DNA from: Agrococcus pavilionensis RW1
GTDB lineage: Bacteria; Actinomycetota; Actinomycetes; Actinomycetales; Microbacteriaceae
Reading direction: 5' to 3'
NCBI RefSeq assembly: GCF_000400485.1
Contig: NZ_ASHR01000004.1
Location: forward strand, 1-64,000
Length of the DNA stretch: 64,000 bases
The notes below the pieces were generated by a model. That model was not told the origin of the DNA, searched no databases, and saw only the letters and a list, made by a program, of their open reading frames with translations. Shown one piece after another: positions 1-6,829 of this stretch (its first letter is position 1; every line of letters begins with the position of its first letter). The translations under genes and the position numbers were made by a program.

Positions 1-468
1 GTCGGGGATGCGGCCGAGCTTCTTCACGTCCATGTGGACCAGCTCGCCCGGCCGCTGGCGCTCGTAGCGGATCGCGGTCTGCTTCGAGGTGCGGATCAGC
101 TCCCCGGTCATCGGATCCAGCGCCGCCAGCGCCGGCGCGCCTCGACGGGCGAGCACGCGCGAGACCGTGCGCGGCGAGACGCCGACGAGCTGCGCGATCG
201 CCTCCCGGCCCAGGCGCTCCTCGACCCGAAGCCGCACGATCTCCAGCTCCGTCTCCTCCGGTGTTCGCGTCGGCGACGAGCCGGGCCGGGAAGAGCGGTC
301 CTGGAGACCGTCGATGCCCTCGGCCTCGAACCGTTCGACCCAGCGGCCGACGCAGTTGCGCGAGCAGCCCATCGCGGCCGCGACGTGCGAGCGCGACCAG
401 CCCGCTTGCACGCGCAGCACCGCGATCTCCCTGCCCCGAGGCGTCAGACGAGCGTTAGCGTGGGACAC
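1..468 (-). CDS. IS481-family transposase, N-terminal part (cut by window edge)
   Basis: About 156 residues are visible from a GTG start at 468; the C-terminus lies beyond base 1. The N-terminal half is a helix-turn-helix typical of IS481/IS3-like transposases (AGWSRSHVAAAMGCSRNCVG, then a RWVERFEAEG segment). It is followed by a second helical region (REAIAQLVGVSPRTVSRVLARRG), a YERQRPGELVHMDVKKLGRI junction, and so the start of the DDE integrase core (the D of HMDVKKLG). The catalytic core is mostly off-window, so intactness cannot be judged. Role: cut-and-paste or copy-out transposition of its own element. It lies at the left edge of the accessory region with the defence-type genes. Family call is from motifs only. 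Confidence 0.85.
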   Translation of the reverse strand, partial: MSHANARLTPRGREIAVLRVQAGWSRSHVAAAMGCSRNCVGRWVERFEAEGIDGLQDRSSRPGSSPTRTPEETELEIVRLRVEERLGREAIAQLVGVSPRTVSRVLARRGAPALAALDPMTGELIRTSKQTAIRYERQRPGELVHMDVKKLGRIPD

Positions 469-527
469 GAGGACCTCCGTTGGTCGGTGAAGCGTTGAAC
501 AACTCCACTCAACCCGCGGAGGTCCTC
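469..527. repeat. 11-bp inverted repeat just upstream of the transposase
   Basis: GAGGACCTCCG at 469-479 is the exact reverse complement of CGGAGGTCCTC at 517-527, with a 37-base loop. It begins at the base next to the transposase start codon, so on the minus strand it forms the leader of that gene. It could be a hairpin that limits read-through into the transposase, or an internal part of the element end. The outer end of the element probably lies near 540-575 but I cannot fix it without a second copy. Confidence 0.6.
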
Positions 528-569
528 CTCACGCCACCACCCACTGCACCAAGGTCATGACCGGGTACA

Positions 570-1149
570 CCTAGCCGGGAGCGGTCGAGAGGGTGAGCGC
601 CGATTGGTCCGGAAGGTCGAGGCGCCATGATGTCGCCATGGCCTGGGACGAGGGGCGATATGGCACCTGAAGGAGCTCACAGTGCTCGGTCGCTGCGGCG
701 CCGCAGCCGCGCGCGAGCCGGGCCGATGACCGTCTTCACGGCACGCCGCTACAAGCAGCTGCCCGCGGTGCGCGAGATCGCCGACCGTCTCGCTGGGCCT
801 CCGGCCGGCCGAAATGGGGCTGCGGGAGACGCGGACGGTCGGGGCGACCTGCGTCGCGTTCGTGTTCCCGCTCTGTGACTCAACGATCGCGACGGACGTC
901 CTGATAGCGGGTTGTTCGGGTTGATGGGTCAAAGTCCCGTGGGCGACGTTACGCTTGCCGACTCAGCACGTGCGCAGTGTGTGCCATTGGAGAAGTAACT
1001 AAAGTGCCGCAACGAGCGTCGCTCCTGCCCGGACTTTCGATGAGTTCACGCGTGCTGGCACATGGTCTCCTCGGGGTGCGACGCGGAGGACCGCGGCTCG
1101 ATTCTCTTCGGGCAGCGACTGAATCGTCAGTGCGCTAGCCCGAGACTTG
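570..1149. other. gene-free stretch between IS end and nuclease gene
   Basis: No convincing gene. A short open frame around 727-880 gives the fragment GLRPAEMGLRETRTVGATC in one frame and looks like a decayed coding remnant, but I cannot assign it. The opposite-strand frame is arginine/proline rich and looks like a shadow. The right part (950-1149) holds the region after the nuclease stop; I see no strong hairpin in it. Confidence 0.4.
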
Positions 1150-2478
1150 TCATGGCTTCACAGGCGGTATGTGCACCGTGGCAATAAGGAGCCGAAGTTC
1201 CTTACCATCGCGTCGGTATCGATTGATCTTCCAACCTTGAACGGCCGAAGCCTCCTCGGCCTCGAAGCCCTGGACCGCCTTCAACACCGGCAGATGACGA
1301 CTATAGGCGGCAACCGCATTCTTCTGTCGGAAAAGCAGGAGCAGAACAGCCGCGGTATTAGCGGAGTTGAGGTAGCTGAAAAGTTGCGGGTCCAGCGCCT
1401 CACGAACGACTTTCGAGCCAGTGGCCCACTTCGTTTCGGCGATGAAGACGCGCGCCTCGCTCGACCCATCATCGAGGGCTTTTGCCCTCACTTGAATGTC
1501 GGTTTTGCCACGCCTCGAGAAGACCTCGCGGTCTGCTCCCGGGAGGGATGCGTGAAGCGTTGCGGCAAGGAGATCGCTCACACGCTCTTCATCAAGAGCG
1601 CTGAACGCCGCGGGATAGCGCTCGACTGCGTTGGCCCAAACCCGTATGGCTCGCTGAAGTTCCTCGAAGCTCGCTTCAGCCAGGCGGTCACGAAACAACG
1701 GAGTCGTGACACTGCGATTCGTATCTAAGTCGATCGGTTCGGCTGTTGGGGTCACCTCCGGCGCCTTGAGTTTCCACTTCTCAGGGAACGCGACGCCAGT
1801 GGTCACGCTGGAGAACGCGGCCAGTTTCCGGCGTCTGAATTCGAGTGCCTCTTGGGCCAGCTCCGGCAGCTTTACGTCAAAGTAATCGGCGGTTTCCGCT
1901 CGGATTGCATCAATTATGGGAAGCATGAGCGCTTCGCGGTCATCGTAGATCTTCTGTACCGAGAGCTTGCCGGCATGCACCCGCTCGAGTTCTTCATGCG
2001 TGAGGTCGATGGGCGTATAGAGCGCCCAGTCATCGTCTCCGTCAACCGGGCGTATGATCCACACCGCCTCACCCGCTGCCAAGTAAGGGTGCTCGGAGTC
2101 GCGGTCGATGACTGGTACGGAGCACTCCGACGGCCACCTGCTGAGCAAACCGGCCGCCCCGAGGATCTGGCGTCTGAACCAGAATCGAGTAAGCGCGGGC
2201 CTCGAGCCGTCGTCTTGTGCGGGGCCCCACAACTCGCCCTCTTGCACACTCCCGTGCCCGCCGCCCGCCAGTTCTGGAGGATCGGGGCGGATTGACGCCA
2301 AGAGAACGTGCAGCGAACCCTCAAAGCGCTTCAGGTCGACGAGAGTCTTGGTGGCGTGGATCGATGAGATCGCTAGTTGCCCGAACTGCGCCAACGTTGG
2401 GCCGAGCGGGCGATGGTCTGCGATGAACCGGGTGAACGGCGGATTCGCCAGCGCATCCGCTAGGAGGTCCGAGAGCAT
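1150..2478 (-). CDS. PD-(D/E)XK-like nuclease-domain protein of unknown family, putative defence effector
   Basis: 442 residues from the ATG at 2478; in-frame GTG starts at 2496 and 2535 would add up to 19 residues, and none has a clear Shine-Dalgarno. The N-terminal 270 residues are unrecognised. The C-terminal third has a restriction-endonuclease-like pattern: TDIQVR (Asp about 327), a turn, then VFIAETKW (Glu about 348, Lys about 350), a strand-Asp/strand-Glu-x-Lys arrangement seen in PD-(D/E)XK nucleases. A hydrophobic strand NTAAVLLLLF follows. It lies 222 bases downstream of the SIR2-like gene on the same strand, so they may be co-transcribed. Lower GC bias than the backbone (many A/T third positions) suggests transfer. 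Nuclease activity is inferred, not shown. Confidence 0.6.
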   Translation of the reverse strand: MLSDLLADALANPPFTRFIADHRPLGPTLAQFGQLAISSIHATKTLVDLKRFEGSLHVLLASIRPDPPELAGGGHGSVQEGELWGPAQDDGSRPALTRFWFRRQILGAAGLLSRWPSECSVPVIDRDSEHPYLAAGEAVWIIRPVDGDDDWALYTPIDLTHEELERVHAGKLSVQKIYDDREALMLPIIDAIRAETADYFDVKLPELAQEALEFRRRKLAAFSSVTTGVAFPEKWKLKAPEVTPTAEPIDLDTNRSVTTPLFRDRLAEASFEELQRAIRVWANAVERYPAAFSALDEERVSDLLAATLHASLPGADREVFSRRGKTDIQVRAKALDDGSSEARVFIAETKWATGSKVVREALDPQLFSYLNSANTAAVLLLLFRQKNAVAAYSRHLPVLKAVQGFEAEEASAVQGWKINRYRRDGKELRLLIATVHIPPVKP

Positions 2479-2700
2479 GGGATTACGAGTCCGCACAGGA
2501 CCAGTGTGCCCGAAGCATTTGGGAACCGAACCCACTCGTCAAGAACTCGACGCGTGAGGCGCTCGAAGCGGTACGTGCGCTGGCGGCATCAATGCGCGGG
2601 AAAGTCAAGCCCCGACGTGTGGGCGGCTCTGCGAGCAGCACTCGCGAGTGGGGCGCGAGACGTATGGGAGGGGGCACGCGACGCGGCAATCGAACGGCCG

Positions 2701-3882
2701 CTAGACAGAAGCATAGATGGCAGACAGGCCTTCGGCGGCACCGTAGCTCAGGATGGTCATCCTGAGGTGGTGGTTGCCGAGCGAAGCTGGGTCCGCATCA
2801 CCGGGGGCGAGTTGCGCGCTGAGCCTCTTCCACTCCAGCCCACCGATTCCGACCTCCAGGCCCGGATCGATCACGATCACGCGAGCGTTAGGAGCAGCCG
2901 CGACCCAATCGACGATGATGGCGTTGATGTGCGAGTCGCGGAAGGAGTAGCCCGCGACGACGAGCAGAGCGACATCGTTCAGCGCGGCTTCGAACGCCCG
3001 CAGGAGGGGCAGAGTCGGACCGTGCACCCGGACCTTATCCCCCTCACCGAAAATCTGAACTTGCGTCAGGTCGGTGCCGAGAGGAACCGCGTCTGGATTA
3101 GGTTCATCCAGGAGCGCGAAGCGGCCGAACGCGACGGGAGGCGTGTGAGGAAGCAACGGTGGCTGCAAAAGCCGCTTGTACCAGCCGATAGAGCCGTGGA
3201 GCTTGAGCAACGGGGTGCTGCTTCGATCAGGCTGGGGCCATTCTCTGCCACCGTCCCATGCCGCGGCGCCTGAGTCGAGGCGTTTTCCAGCTCGATCCGC
3301 TGCGCCCTCCAGCAGTCGGTCGTAGTTCAGCGTTGCGATCGTGCGGGGCGCATGGGCGGAGTCCAGCGGCGCCGCCAGATAGTCGCTGGCGGCGGGGTCG
3401 AGCGCGCTCAGGATCTCGTTGATATGTCTCAACGTCGCGCGCGCTAGCAAGTCGAGCGACATGGTTGCGGGCCTGTCGGACGGCAGGTGCGTGAGATCGA
3501 CCGAGAAGCGGTCCACCAGACCATGAAGCGCGTTGGCATCCCGCCCTGAGAGTAGAAGCAGTGTGCTGTAGAAGCGCTCGATGTCGATCGGTTTGCCCGT
3601 GCGGTCGCGGAGCGCGTCCCGAAGCCGCACGACAAAGGCGGGGGCGGCCGGGTCCCACCATCGCTCCACGTTGACTGCCTCAACAACCTTGTCGGTCAGG
3701 CCAACCGCGGTGGGCGCTCCGGCATCGACCGACGCGCCGGCTCCCATCAAGAGGAGATGGTCCGACGTCGCGAGCCAGTGTCTAGCCAATACGAGTTGGG
3801 CCGCAGTGGTCGGCACTGCGATCGACGGGGCGGTGGCGGATAGAAGGAGCGTCAGGTTGTGAAACGACGGCGAGATCGACAC
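2701..3882 (-). CDS. SIR2-like domain protein, probable NAD-consuming defence effector
   Basis: 393 residues from a GTG at 3882, chosen because AGGA lies 7 bases upstream. Residues 43-330 carry the bacterial SIR2-like signature: LLLMGAGASVDAG (glycine loop, 47-51), TIATLNYDRL (Asn186/Asp188), LLKLHGSIGW (His229, the usual catalytic histidine) and VVAGYSFRDSHIN (311-320). Family knowledge: such SIR2-like proteins in defence islands (Thoeris ThsA, DSR, others) hydrolyse NAD+ on infection. Only about 60 residues follow the SIR2 core, so there is no room for a SLOG domain as in ThsA and the trigger must be elsewhere. Neighbours are a nuclease-like gene downstream and a divergent TIR gene. NADase activity is inferred. 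Confidence 0.85.
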   Translation of the reverse strand: MSISPSFHNLTLLLSATAPSIAVPTTAAQLVLARHWLATSDHLLLMGAGASVDAGAPTAVGLTDKVVEAVNVERWWDPAAPAFVVRLRDALRDRTGKPIDIERFYSTLLLLSGRDANALHGLVDRFSVDLTHLPSDRPATMSLDLLARATLRHINEILSALDPAASDYLAAPLDSAHAPRTIATLNYDRLLEGAADRAGKRLDSGAAAWDGGREWPQPDRSSTPLLKLHGSIGWYKRLLQPPLLPHTPPVAFGRFALLDEPNPDAVPLGTDLTQVQIFGEGDKVRVHGPTLPLLRAFEAALNDVALLVVAGYSFRDSHINAIIVDWVAAAPNARVIVIDPGLEVGIGGLEWKRLSAQLAPGDADPASLGNHHLRMTILSYGAAEGLSAIYASV

Positions 3883-4069
3883 GTTTGCATCCTATGGTCG
3901 TCCATCTTCCAGAATCACTTCGATGTAGCCGGCTTGCCCGGGCATCCCCCGCCCGTGACTTTCGGAGTGAATCTGTACCGATGCCGGCGCTACGTAAGCG
4001 GCGGGGAGCTGTCGGATGTCGGGACGGCCCTTGAGTGTGGCGGCGCCCCAAGAGGGAAGCCGCTAGTGG

Positions 4070-4258
4070 ATGAGCTCGGTTGGCGAAACTCTACGATCAC
4101 GCGCTCATGCCCGCACGACTTCGACAGGCCGACCGCCGATCGACGAGTACTTCGACGATCGCTACCGGGACGAGCCGTTCGCTACCGAGGTAAAGTGTGT
4201 GACATTCCTCTTCGAAGCACACCAGACCCGCGAATGGCGGCGAGACTTCGGTCTGTGA
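4070..4258 (+). CDS. small hypothetical ORF or gene remnant
   Basis: 62 codons from an ATG without a Shine-Dalgarno. The last 40 residues (PIDEYFDDRYRDEPFATEVK and then CVTFLFEAHQTREWRRDFGL) have a natural-looking protein composition, while the first 20 are arginine/threonine rich. It may be the 3' end of a lost gene rather than an expressed small protein. The rest of 3883-4444 between the divergent SIR2 and TIR genes holds nothing else I can support. Confidence 0.35.
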   Translation: MSSVGETLRSRAHARTTSTGRPPIDEYFDDRYRDEPFATEVKCVTFLFEAHQTREWRRDFGL

Positions 4259-4444
4259 CTCTCCGCTCCCAAGACGCCGACCGTTGAGGGAACCACACTG
4301 GGCAGTGAAGACATGGACACGTCGGGTGCGCTACTTCCCGCTGATGGTCCGCCCTCTACTAGCGGCGATGTCTGCCATTTCGGCCCCGGCGCGGAGAGGA
4401 TCGGGCAAGGACTCTCGTTCGGCGCATGTTGTACCGGACCGCGG

Positions 4445-4450
4445 TAGGTT
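4445..4450 (+). promoter_or_regulatory. -10 hexamer TAGGTT for a leaderless TIR transcript
   Basis: TAGGTT ends exactly 6 bases before the GTG start at 4457 and no separate Shine-Dalgarno is needed, which is the usual spacing for leaderless actinobacterial genes. No clear -35 is visible. Confidence 0.5.
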
Positions 4451-4456
4451 GGAGCT

Positions 4457-4999
4457 GTGTCAGGCGATCACGTATTCATCTCGTACATCACCGAAGACTC
4501 TGATGTGATCGACGAATTGCAGGCAGCGCTCGAGGCAGCCGAGTTCATCGTCTGGCGCGATAAGGACAACCTGTGGCCTGGCGACGACTGGCAACGTGAG
4601 ATCCAGAACGCCATCCGTGGTGGCTCTTTCGTGTTCCTCGCGTGCTTCTCCTCCAATCTGGCGAAGCGGGAGAAGTCCTATCAATTCGAGGAGTTGATTC
4701 TCGCGGCGGAGGAGTATCGGCGACGTCCGCCGGGAGCGTCTTGGCTTATGACCGCGCGGCTTGATGAGTGTGAGGTTCCGGAAATCGACCTCGGCATGGG
4801 GCGAACGCTCGGCAGTTCTATCCACCGCGCCGACCTATTCGGACTGCAGAAGTACGCACAGATTAGCCGCCTCGTTTTGTGGCAATCCAGCGGGCCATGG
4901 GAAGTGCTCCGGCCCCGCCGCCCCCGTCAGTCTCACGGGCCGCTGCGGAGGCGGGACGTGCCGAGAATGACGTCGCGGAGCGCTTGCGCGGTCTACTGA
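4457..4999 (+). CDS. TIR-domain protein, N-terminal part (frame continues in the next entry)
   Basis: Residues 5-135 form a bacterial TIR domain: HVFISYITEDSDVIDEL, then FIVWRDKDNLWPGDDWQREI, SFVFLACFSSN, and SYQFEELILAAEE with Glu78/79 as candidate catalytic residue, then WLMTARLDECEVPEI. TIR domains of this type cleave NAD+ or make cyclic-ADP-ribose signals in defence. After RLV (about residue 140) the frame turns into low-quality sequence (LWQSSGPWEVLRPRRPRQ) up to the stop at 4999. In the -1 frame the protein continues naturally as VAIQRAMGS and beyond. One extra T in the TTTT run at 4875-4878 would restore a single protein of about 497 residues. Either a real lesion or a sequence error. 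Confidence 0.85.
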   Translation: MSGDHVFISYITEDSDVIDELQAALEAAEFIVWRDKDNLWPGDDWQREIQNAIRGGSFVFLACFSSNLAKREKSYQFEELILAAEEYRRRPPGASWLMTARLDECEVPEIDLGMGRTLGSSIHRADLFGLQKYAQISRLVLWQSSGPWEVLRPRRPRQSHGPLRRRDVPRMTSRSACAVY

Positions 5000-5949
5000 G
5001 GAACCCAGGGCGCATCATGGACTACGACGAGTACCTCGCGGAGTTGCGTGCGCCGATCCAAGACGCGCTCGGTCTGCGGGACGACTTTCCTCCGGACTTG
5101 ACGTCGAGTCGACGGCTGAGTCCCGAGTTCGTGCGGGAATGGGTCAGCCGGGTCCGGCGGTACGACGATCTCTTGGCCCCCGCGCTGGTCCCGATGAAGC
5201 TAATTTCGATGTACGGGTCTCGTCCCCACGAGCAAGAGCTCACCCGCACACTTCAGATGGTGGCGCATGAGTCGACGAAACGCACCGGCCTCGACATCCT
5301 CACCGCGCTTCGAGAGTATCCGGCGCTGCTTCTTACGTACACAGCGGCGCTCGGCGCGATCGCCAAACAGAATTACTCCATGCTGCGAGCGGTAACCGCG
5401 GACGTCCAGGTGGCACCTCTGGGGTCGGAGAGCATGCCGTTCATTCTTACAAGCGGGAGCCAGAGCGTGGTGGGACTTGACCAGTGGCAGGCCCTCGGCA
5501 CCGTGCTGTGTAATGAGGATCAAGGCGAACAGCAGACGGATGCGGAAATTGAGATGCTGCTGACCGGTCGGCGGGGCCGCCGACGCACGTCGATCTCCGA
5601 CCACCTCTTCACTGTTCTTGCGCCTCTGTTCCGGCAGCAGTTCGCGAGTGATCACGACTACGCCGACGCCTTCGATCGCGCGGAAGTATTGCTAGACGCG
5701 GTGTCCGAAGATGCTCGGGCGCAAGGTGAACGGTTCTATGGGCCGCACGGGGGCTATGGCCGCTACACCTGGAGGCATCGGGACACGGCGAAAGGGCCGG
5801 AGGCAGAGATGCTCGCTGAGGCGCAGGGCCAGGGCGCTGGATGGACGCCGCTGTTAGGTGGTTTGTTCGGCGGAGTGCCCGAACGCTCCGTCCGGGCGTT
5901 GGAAGAGGTAGCGAGCCTCGCTACCCGGATTCGCTCCCCCCGGTGGTAA
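4879..5949 (+). CDS. unrecognised domain, probable C-terminal part of the TIR protein
   Basis: 356 residues if read from GTG 4879, but there is no Shine-Dalgarno there and the frame has a stop at 4864, so an independent start is doubtful. It most likely continues the TIR gene after the frame break. Contents: a proline/alanine linker (residues 8-35), then a mostly helical region containing DYDEYLAELRAPIQ, ALREYPALLLTYTAALGAIA and LDQWQALGTVLC, a basic patch TGRRGRRRTS, and a glycine-rich segment GPHGGYGRY near residue 290. No family recognised. By position behind a TIR effector it could be the infection sensor or an oligomerisation domain; that is inference from domain order only. Confidence 0.65.
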   Translation: MAIQRAMGSAPAPPPPSVSRAAAEAGRAENDVAERLRGLLRNPGRIMDYDEYLAELRAPIQDALGLRDDFPPDLTSSRRLSPEFVREWVSRVRRYDDLLAPALVPMKLISMYGSRPHEQELTRTLQMVAHESTKRTGLDILTALREYPALLLTYTAALGAIAKQNYSMLRAVTADVQVAPLGSESMPFILTSGSQSVVGLDQWQALGTVLCNEDQGEQQTDAEIEMLLTGRRGRRRTSISDHLFTVLAPLFRQQFASDHDYADAFDRAEVLLDAVSEDARAQGERFYGPHGGYGRYTWRHRDTAKGPEAEMLAEAQGQGAGWTPLLGGLFGGVPERSVRALEEVASLATRIRSPRW

Positions 5950-6177
5950 AGCTCAGCTGGACTGTCGCCGATAGTGGGCAGTCAGGTCGCGCCAACGGCC
6001 AACCCGCCGGCGCAACGGTTCATCGCACCCGTGCCCCGTCCTGAATACGCGCCAACGGTCGGAGTGTCCAAGAACGTGTCCACATTGAGCGGGATCGGAC
6101 GGGATCGTGTAGGCATGCGGGAGGACAAACGGGCCCGAAATGGGCGGAAAGCAGCGGAAAATGGCGGTCGAACAGTC

Positions 6178-6215
6178 GGCAGGGGGTCGGGGGTTCGAGT
6201 CCCCCAGATCCACCA
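6178..6215 (+). tRNA. tRNA 3'-end fragment (T arm, acceptor strand, CCA); likely attachment-site half
   Basis: T arm GGGGG-TTCGAGT-CCCCC at 6189-6205, then AGATCC and ACCA to 6215. No matching 5' acceptor strand (GGATCT-like) or D arm exists upstream, so this is not a complete tRNA gene. The segment between the T stem and ACCA is 6 rather than 7 bases, so it may also be slightly decayed. Such fragments are what site-specific integration into a tRNA 3' end leaves behind. Identity of the parent tRNA (or tmRNA) is not determinable here. Confidence 0.7.
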
Positions 6216-6223
6216 ATGTGATG
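6201..6223 (+). repeat. direct repeat copy 1 (att-like, tRNA 3' end plus flank)
   Basis: A 23-bp sequence beginning CCCCCAGATCCACCAATGTG is repeated exactly at 6499-6521. It covers the 3' end of the tRNA fragment including ACCA plus eight flanking bases. The two copies bracket the miniature IS481 derivative. Confidence 0.85.
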
Positions 6224-6238
6224 TCTCAGGACATCGTG

Positions 6239-6274
6239 AACGACTGAACCCCCGCTTGCGGGGGTTCAGTCGTT
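6239..6274. terminator. strong hairpin at the IS end
   Basis: A 15-bp perfect stem (AACGACTGAACCCCC / GGGGGTTCAGTCGTT) with a GCTTGC loop. It contains the stop codon of the transposase tail and could terminate transcription in both directions, insulating the TIR gene from what follows. Confidence 0.65.
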
Positions 6275-6397
6275 TCTGGGTTGGTAGCTCTTGTCGGGGT
6301 TGAGGGTGTAGTCGCCGAGGACTTCGCCGTCGTGGGCGATGACGGTGGCGTGGCCGGCGACGGTGACGGCCTTGATCAGCAGCTCGTTCTCGCTCAC
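6266..6397 (-). pseudogene. IS481-type transposase, last 43 codons only
   Basis: Translates to a typical IS481 C-terminus: ENELLIKAVTVAGHATVIAH, then DGEVLGDYTLNPDKSYQ and a stop at 6266. The N-terminal 250-300 residues are missing. The tail differs from what can be compared with the transposase at 1-468, whose C-terminus is outside the window. Confidence 0.75.
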
Positions 6398-6451
6398 CGT
6401 TCACGATGTCCCGAGACATCCCGAGACATCCCGAGACGGGCCAGTCGGCCG

Positions 6452-6489
6452 TTCACGATGTCCCGAGACATGCGTTCACGATGTCCTGA
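6452..6489. repeat. two extra copies of the IS481 terminal repeat
   Basis: TTCACGATGTCCCGAGACA recurs at 6452-6470, identical to the right end at 6400-6418, and a shorter copy TTCACGATGTCCTGA is at 6475-6489. Between 6411 and 6440 the unit CCCGAGACAT is also reiterated. These look like scars of repeated insertion or recombination at the same IS end. Confidence 0.7.
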
Positions 6490-6498
6490 AACCAGACA

Positions 6499-6521
6499 CC
6501 CCCAGATCCACCAATGTGATG
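6499..6521 (+). repeat. direct repeat copy 2 (att-like)
   Basis: Exact copy of 6201-6223, but here only the five C residues of the T stem remain upstream of the acceptor strand. The sequence that follows leads into backbone genes, so this copy may keep the original downstream flank of the tRNA gene. Confidence 0.85.
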
Positions 6522-6541
6522 AGTCGAGACACAGGTCACGA

Positions 6542-6578
6542 CGAGAGAGCCTCTGGCCATCGGCCGGGGGCTCTCTCG
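6542..6578. terminator. hairpin CGAGAGAGCC / GGCTCTCTCG
   Basis: Ten-base-pair stem with a 17-base loop that itself contains GGCC pairs, following the second att-like repeat. It has no T tract. It is plausibly the original terminator of the tRNA gene that served as integration site. Confidence 0.5.
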
Positions 6579-6735
6579 CGGAGCGGCTGTCGATCGCGAT
6601 GACTGCGTGATGCTCAGCGTCGCCGACGGGGGCGCTGCCAACGCCGAGTGCCGCCGAGCGACCGCGGCCGTCGGCCTCGCGGGGCAGCGCGCAGGCCCCT
6701 GCGCGTGCCGGTCGCTCAGGCGCCATGTCAGGATG

Positions 6736-6829
6736 GAGGCAGGCGCGGGGCATCCGCGCCTACGGGATGCGACGACGTGCATCCGTCGCCTCGATGAGCG
6801 CGATGTCCCGAGCGCTGCGATCCGCAGCG
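6736..6829 (+). promoter_or_regulatory. structured leader upstream of the adenosylhomocysteinase-like gene
   Basis: GAGGC (6736-6740) pairs with GCCTC (6788-6792) and encloses two hairpins: AGGCGCGG/CCGCGCCT (6741-6748/6754-6761) and GGATGC/GCATCC (6765-6770/6779-6784), forming a three-way junction. A third hairpin CGCTGCG/CGCAGCG (6813-6819/6823-6829) abuts the Shine-Dalgarno GGAAGAG at 6829-6835. The layout suggests control of translation. It does not match the known SAH riboswitch core as I remember it. In GC-rich DNA such pairings also arise by chance. Confidence 0.4.

Larger units (their letters stand above)
6222..6418 (-). mobile_element. 197-bp internal-deletion derivative of an IS481-family element
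   Basis: Bounded by 19-bp terminal inverted repeats, TGTCTCAGGACATCGTGAA at 6222-6240 and TTCACGATGTCCCGAGACA at 6400-6418, which match at 18 of 19 positions and have the TGT...ACA ends expected of this family. Inside, only the last 43 codons of a transposase remain. It cannot move on its own but could be mobilised in trans. No clear target-site duplication was found. Confidence 0.65.

Noticed and set aside
555-932. 125-residue minus-strand open frame beside the IS element
   Set aside because: Composition is shadow-like, with no recognisable motif or ribosome site.
4870-4882. programmed -1 ribosomal frameshift in the TIR gene
   Set aside because: The codons at the switch (GTT TTG) do not form a canonical X-XXY-YYZ slippery heptamer and I see no clear downstream pseudoknot, so an indel or sequence error is more likely.
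2701-4999. Thoeris system (ThsA/ThsB)
   Set aside because: SIR2 and TIR genes are adjacent, but the SIR2 protein lacks space for a SLOG domain and the TIR protein carries a large extra domain, and they are divergent rather than one operon.
6178-6215. complete tRNA or tmRNA gene
   Set aside because: Only the T arm and acceptor 3' strand are present; no D arm, anticodon arm, 5' acceptor strand or tag peptide frame could be found upstream.
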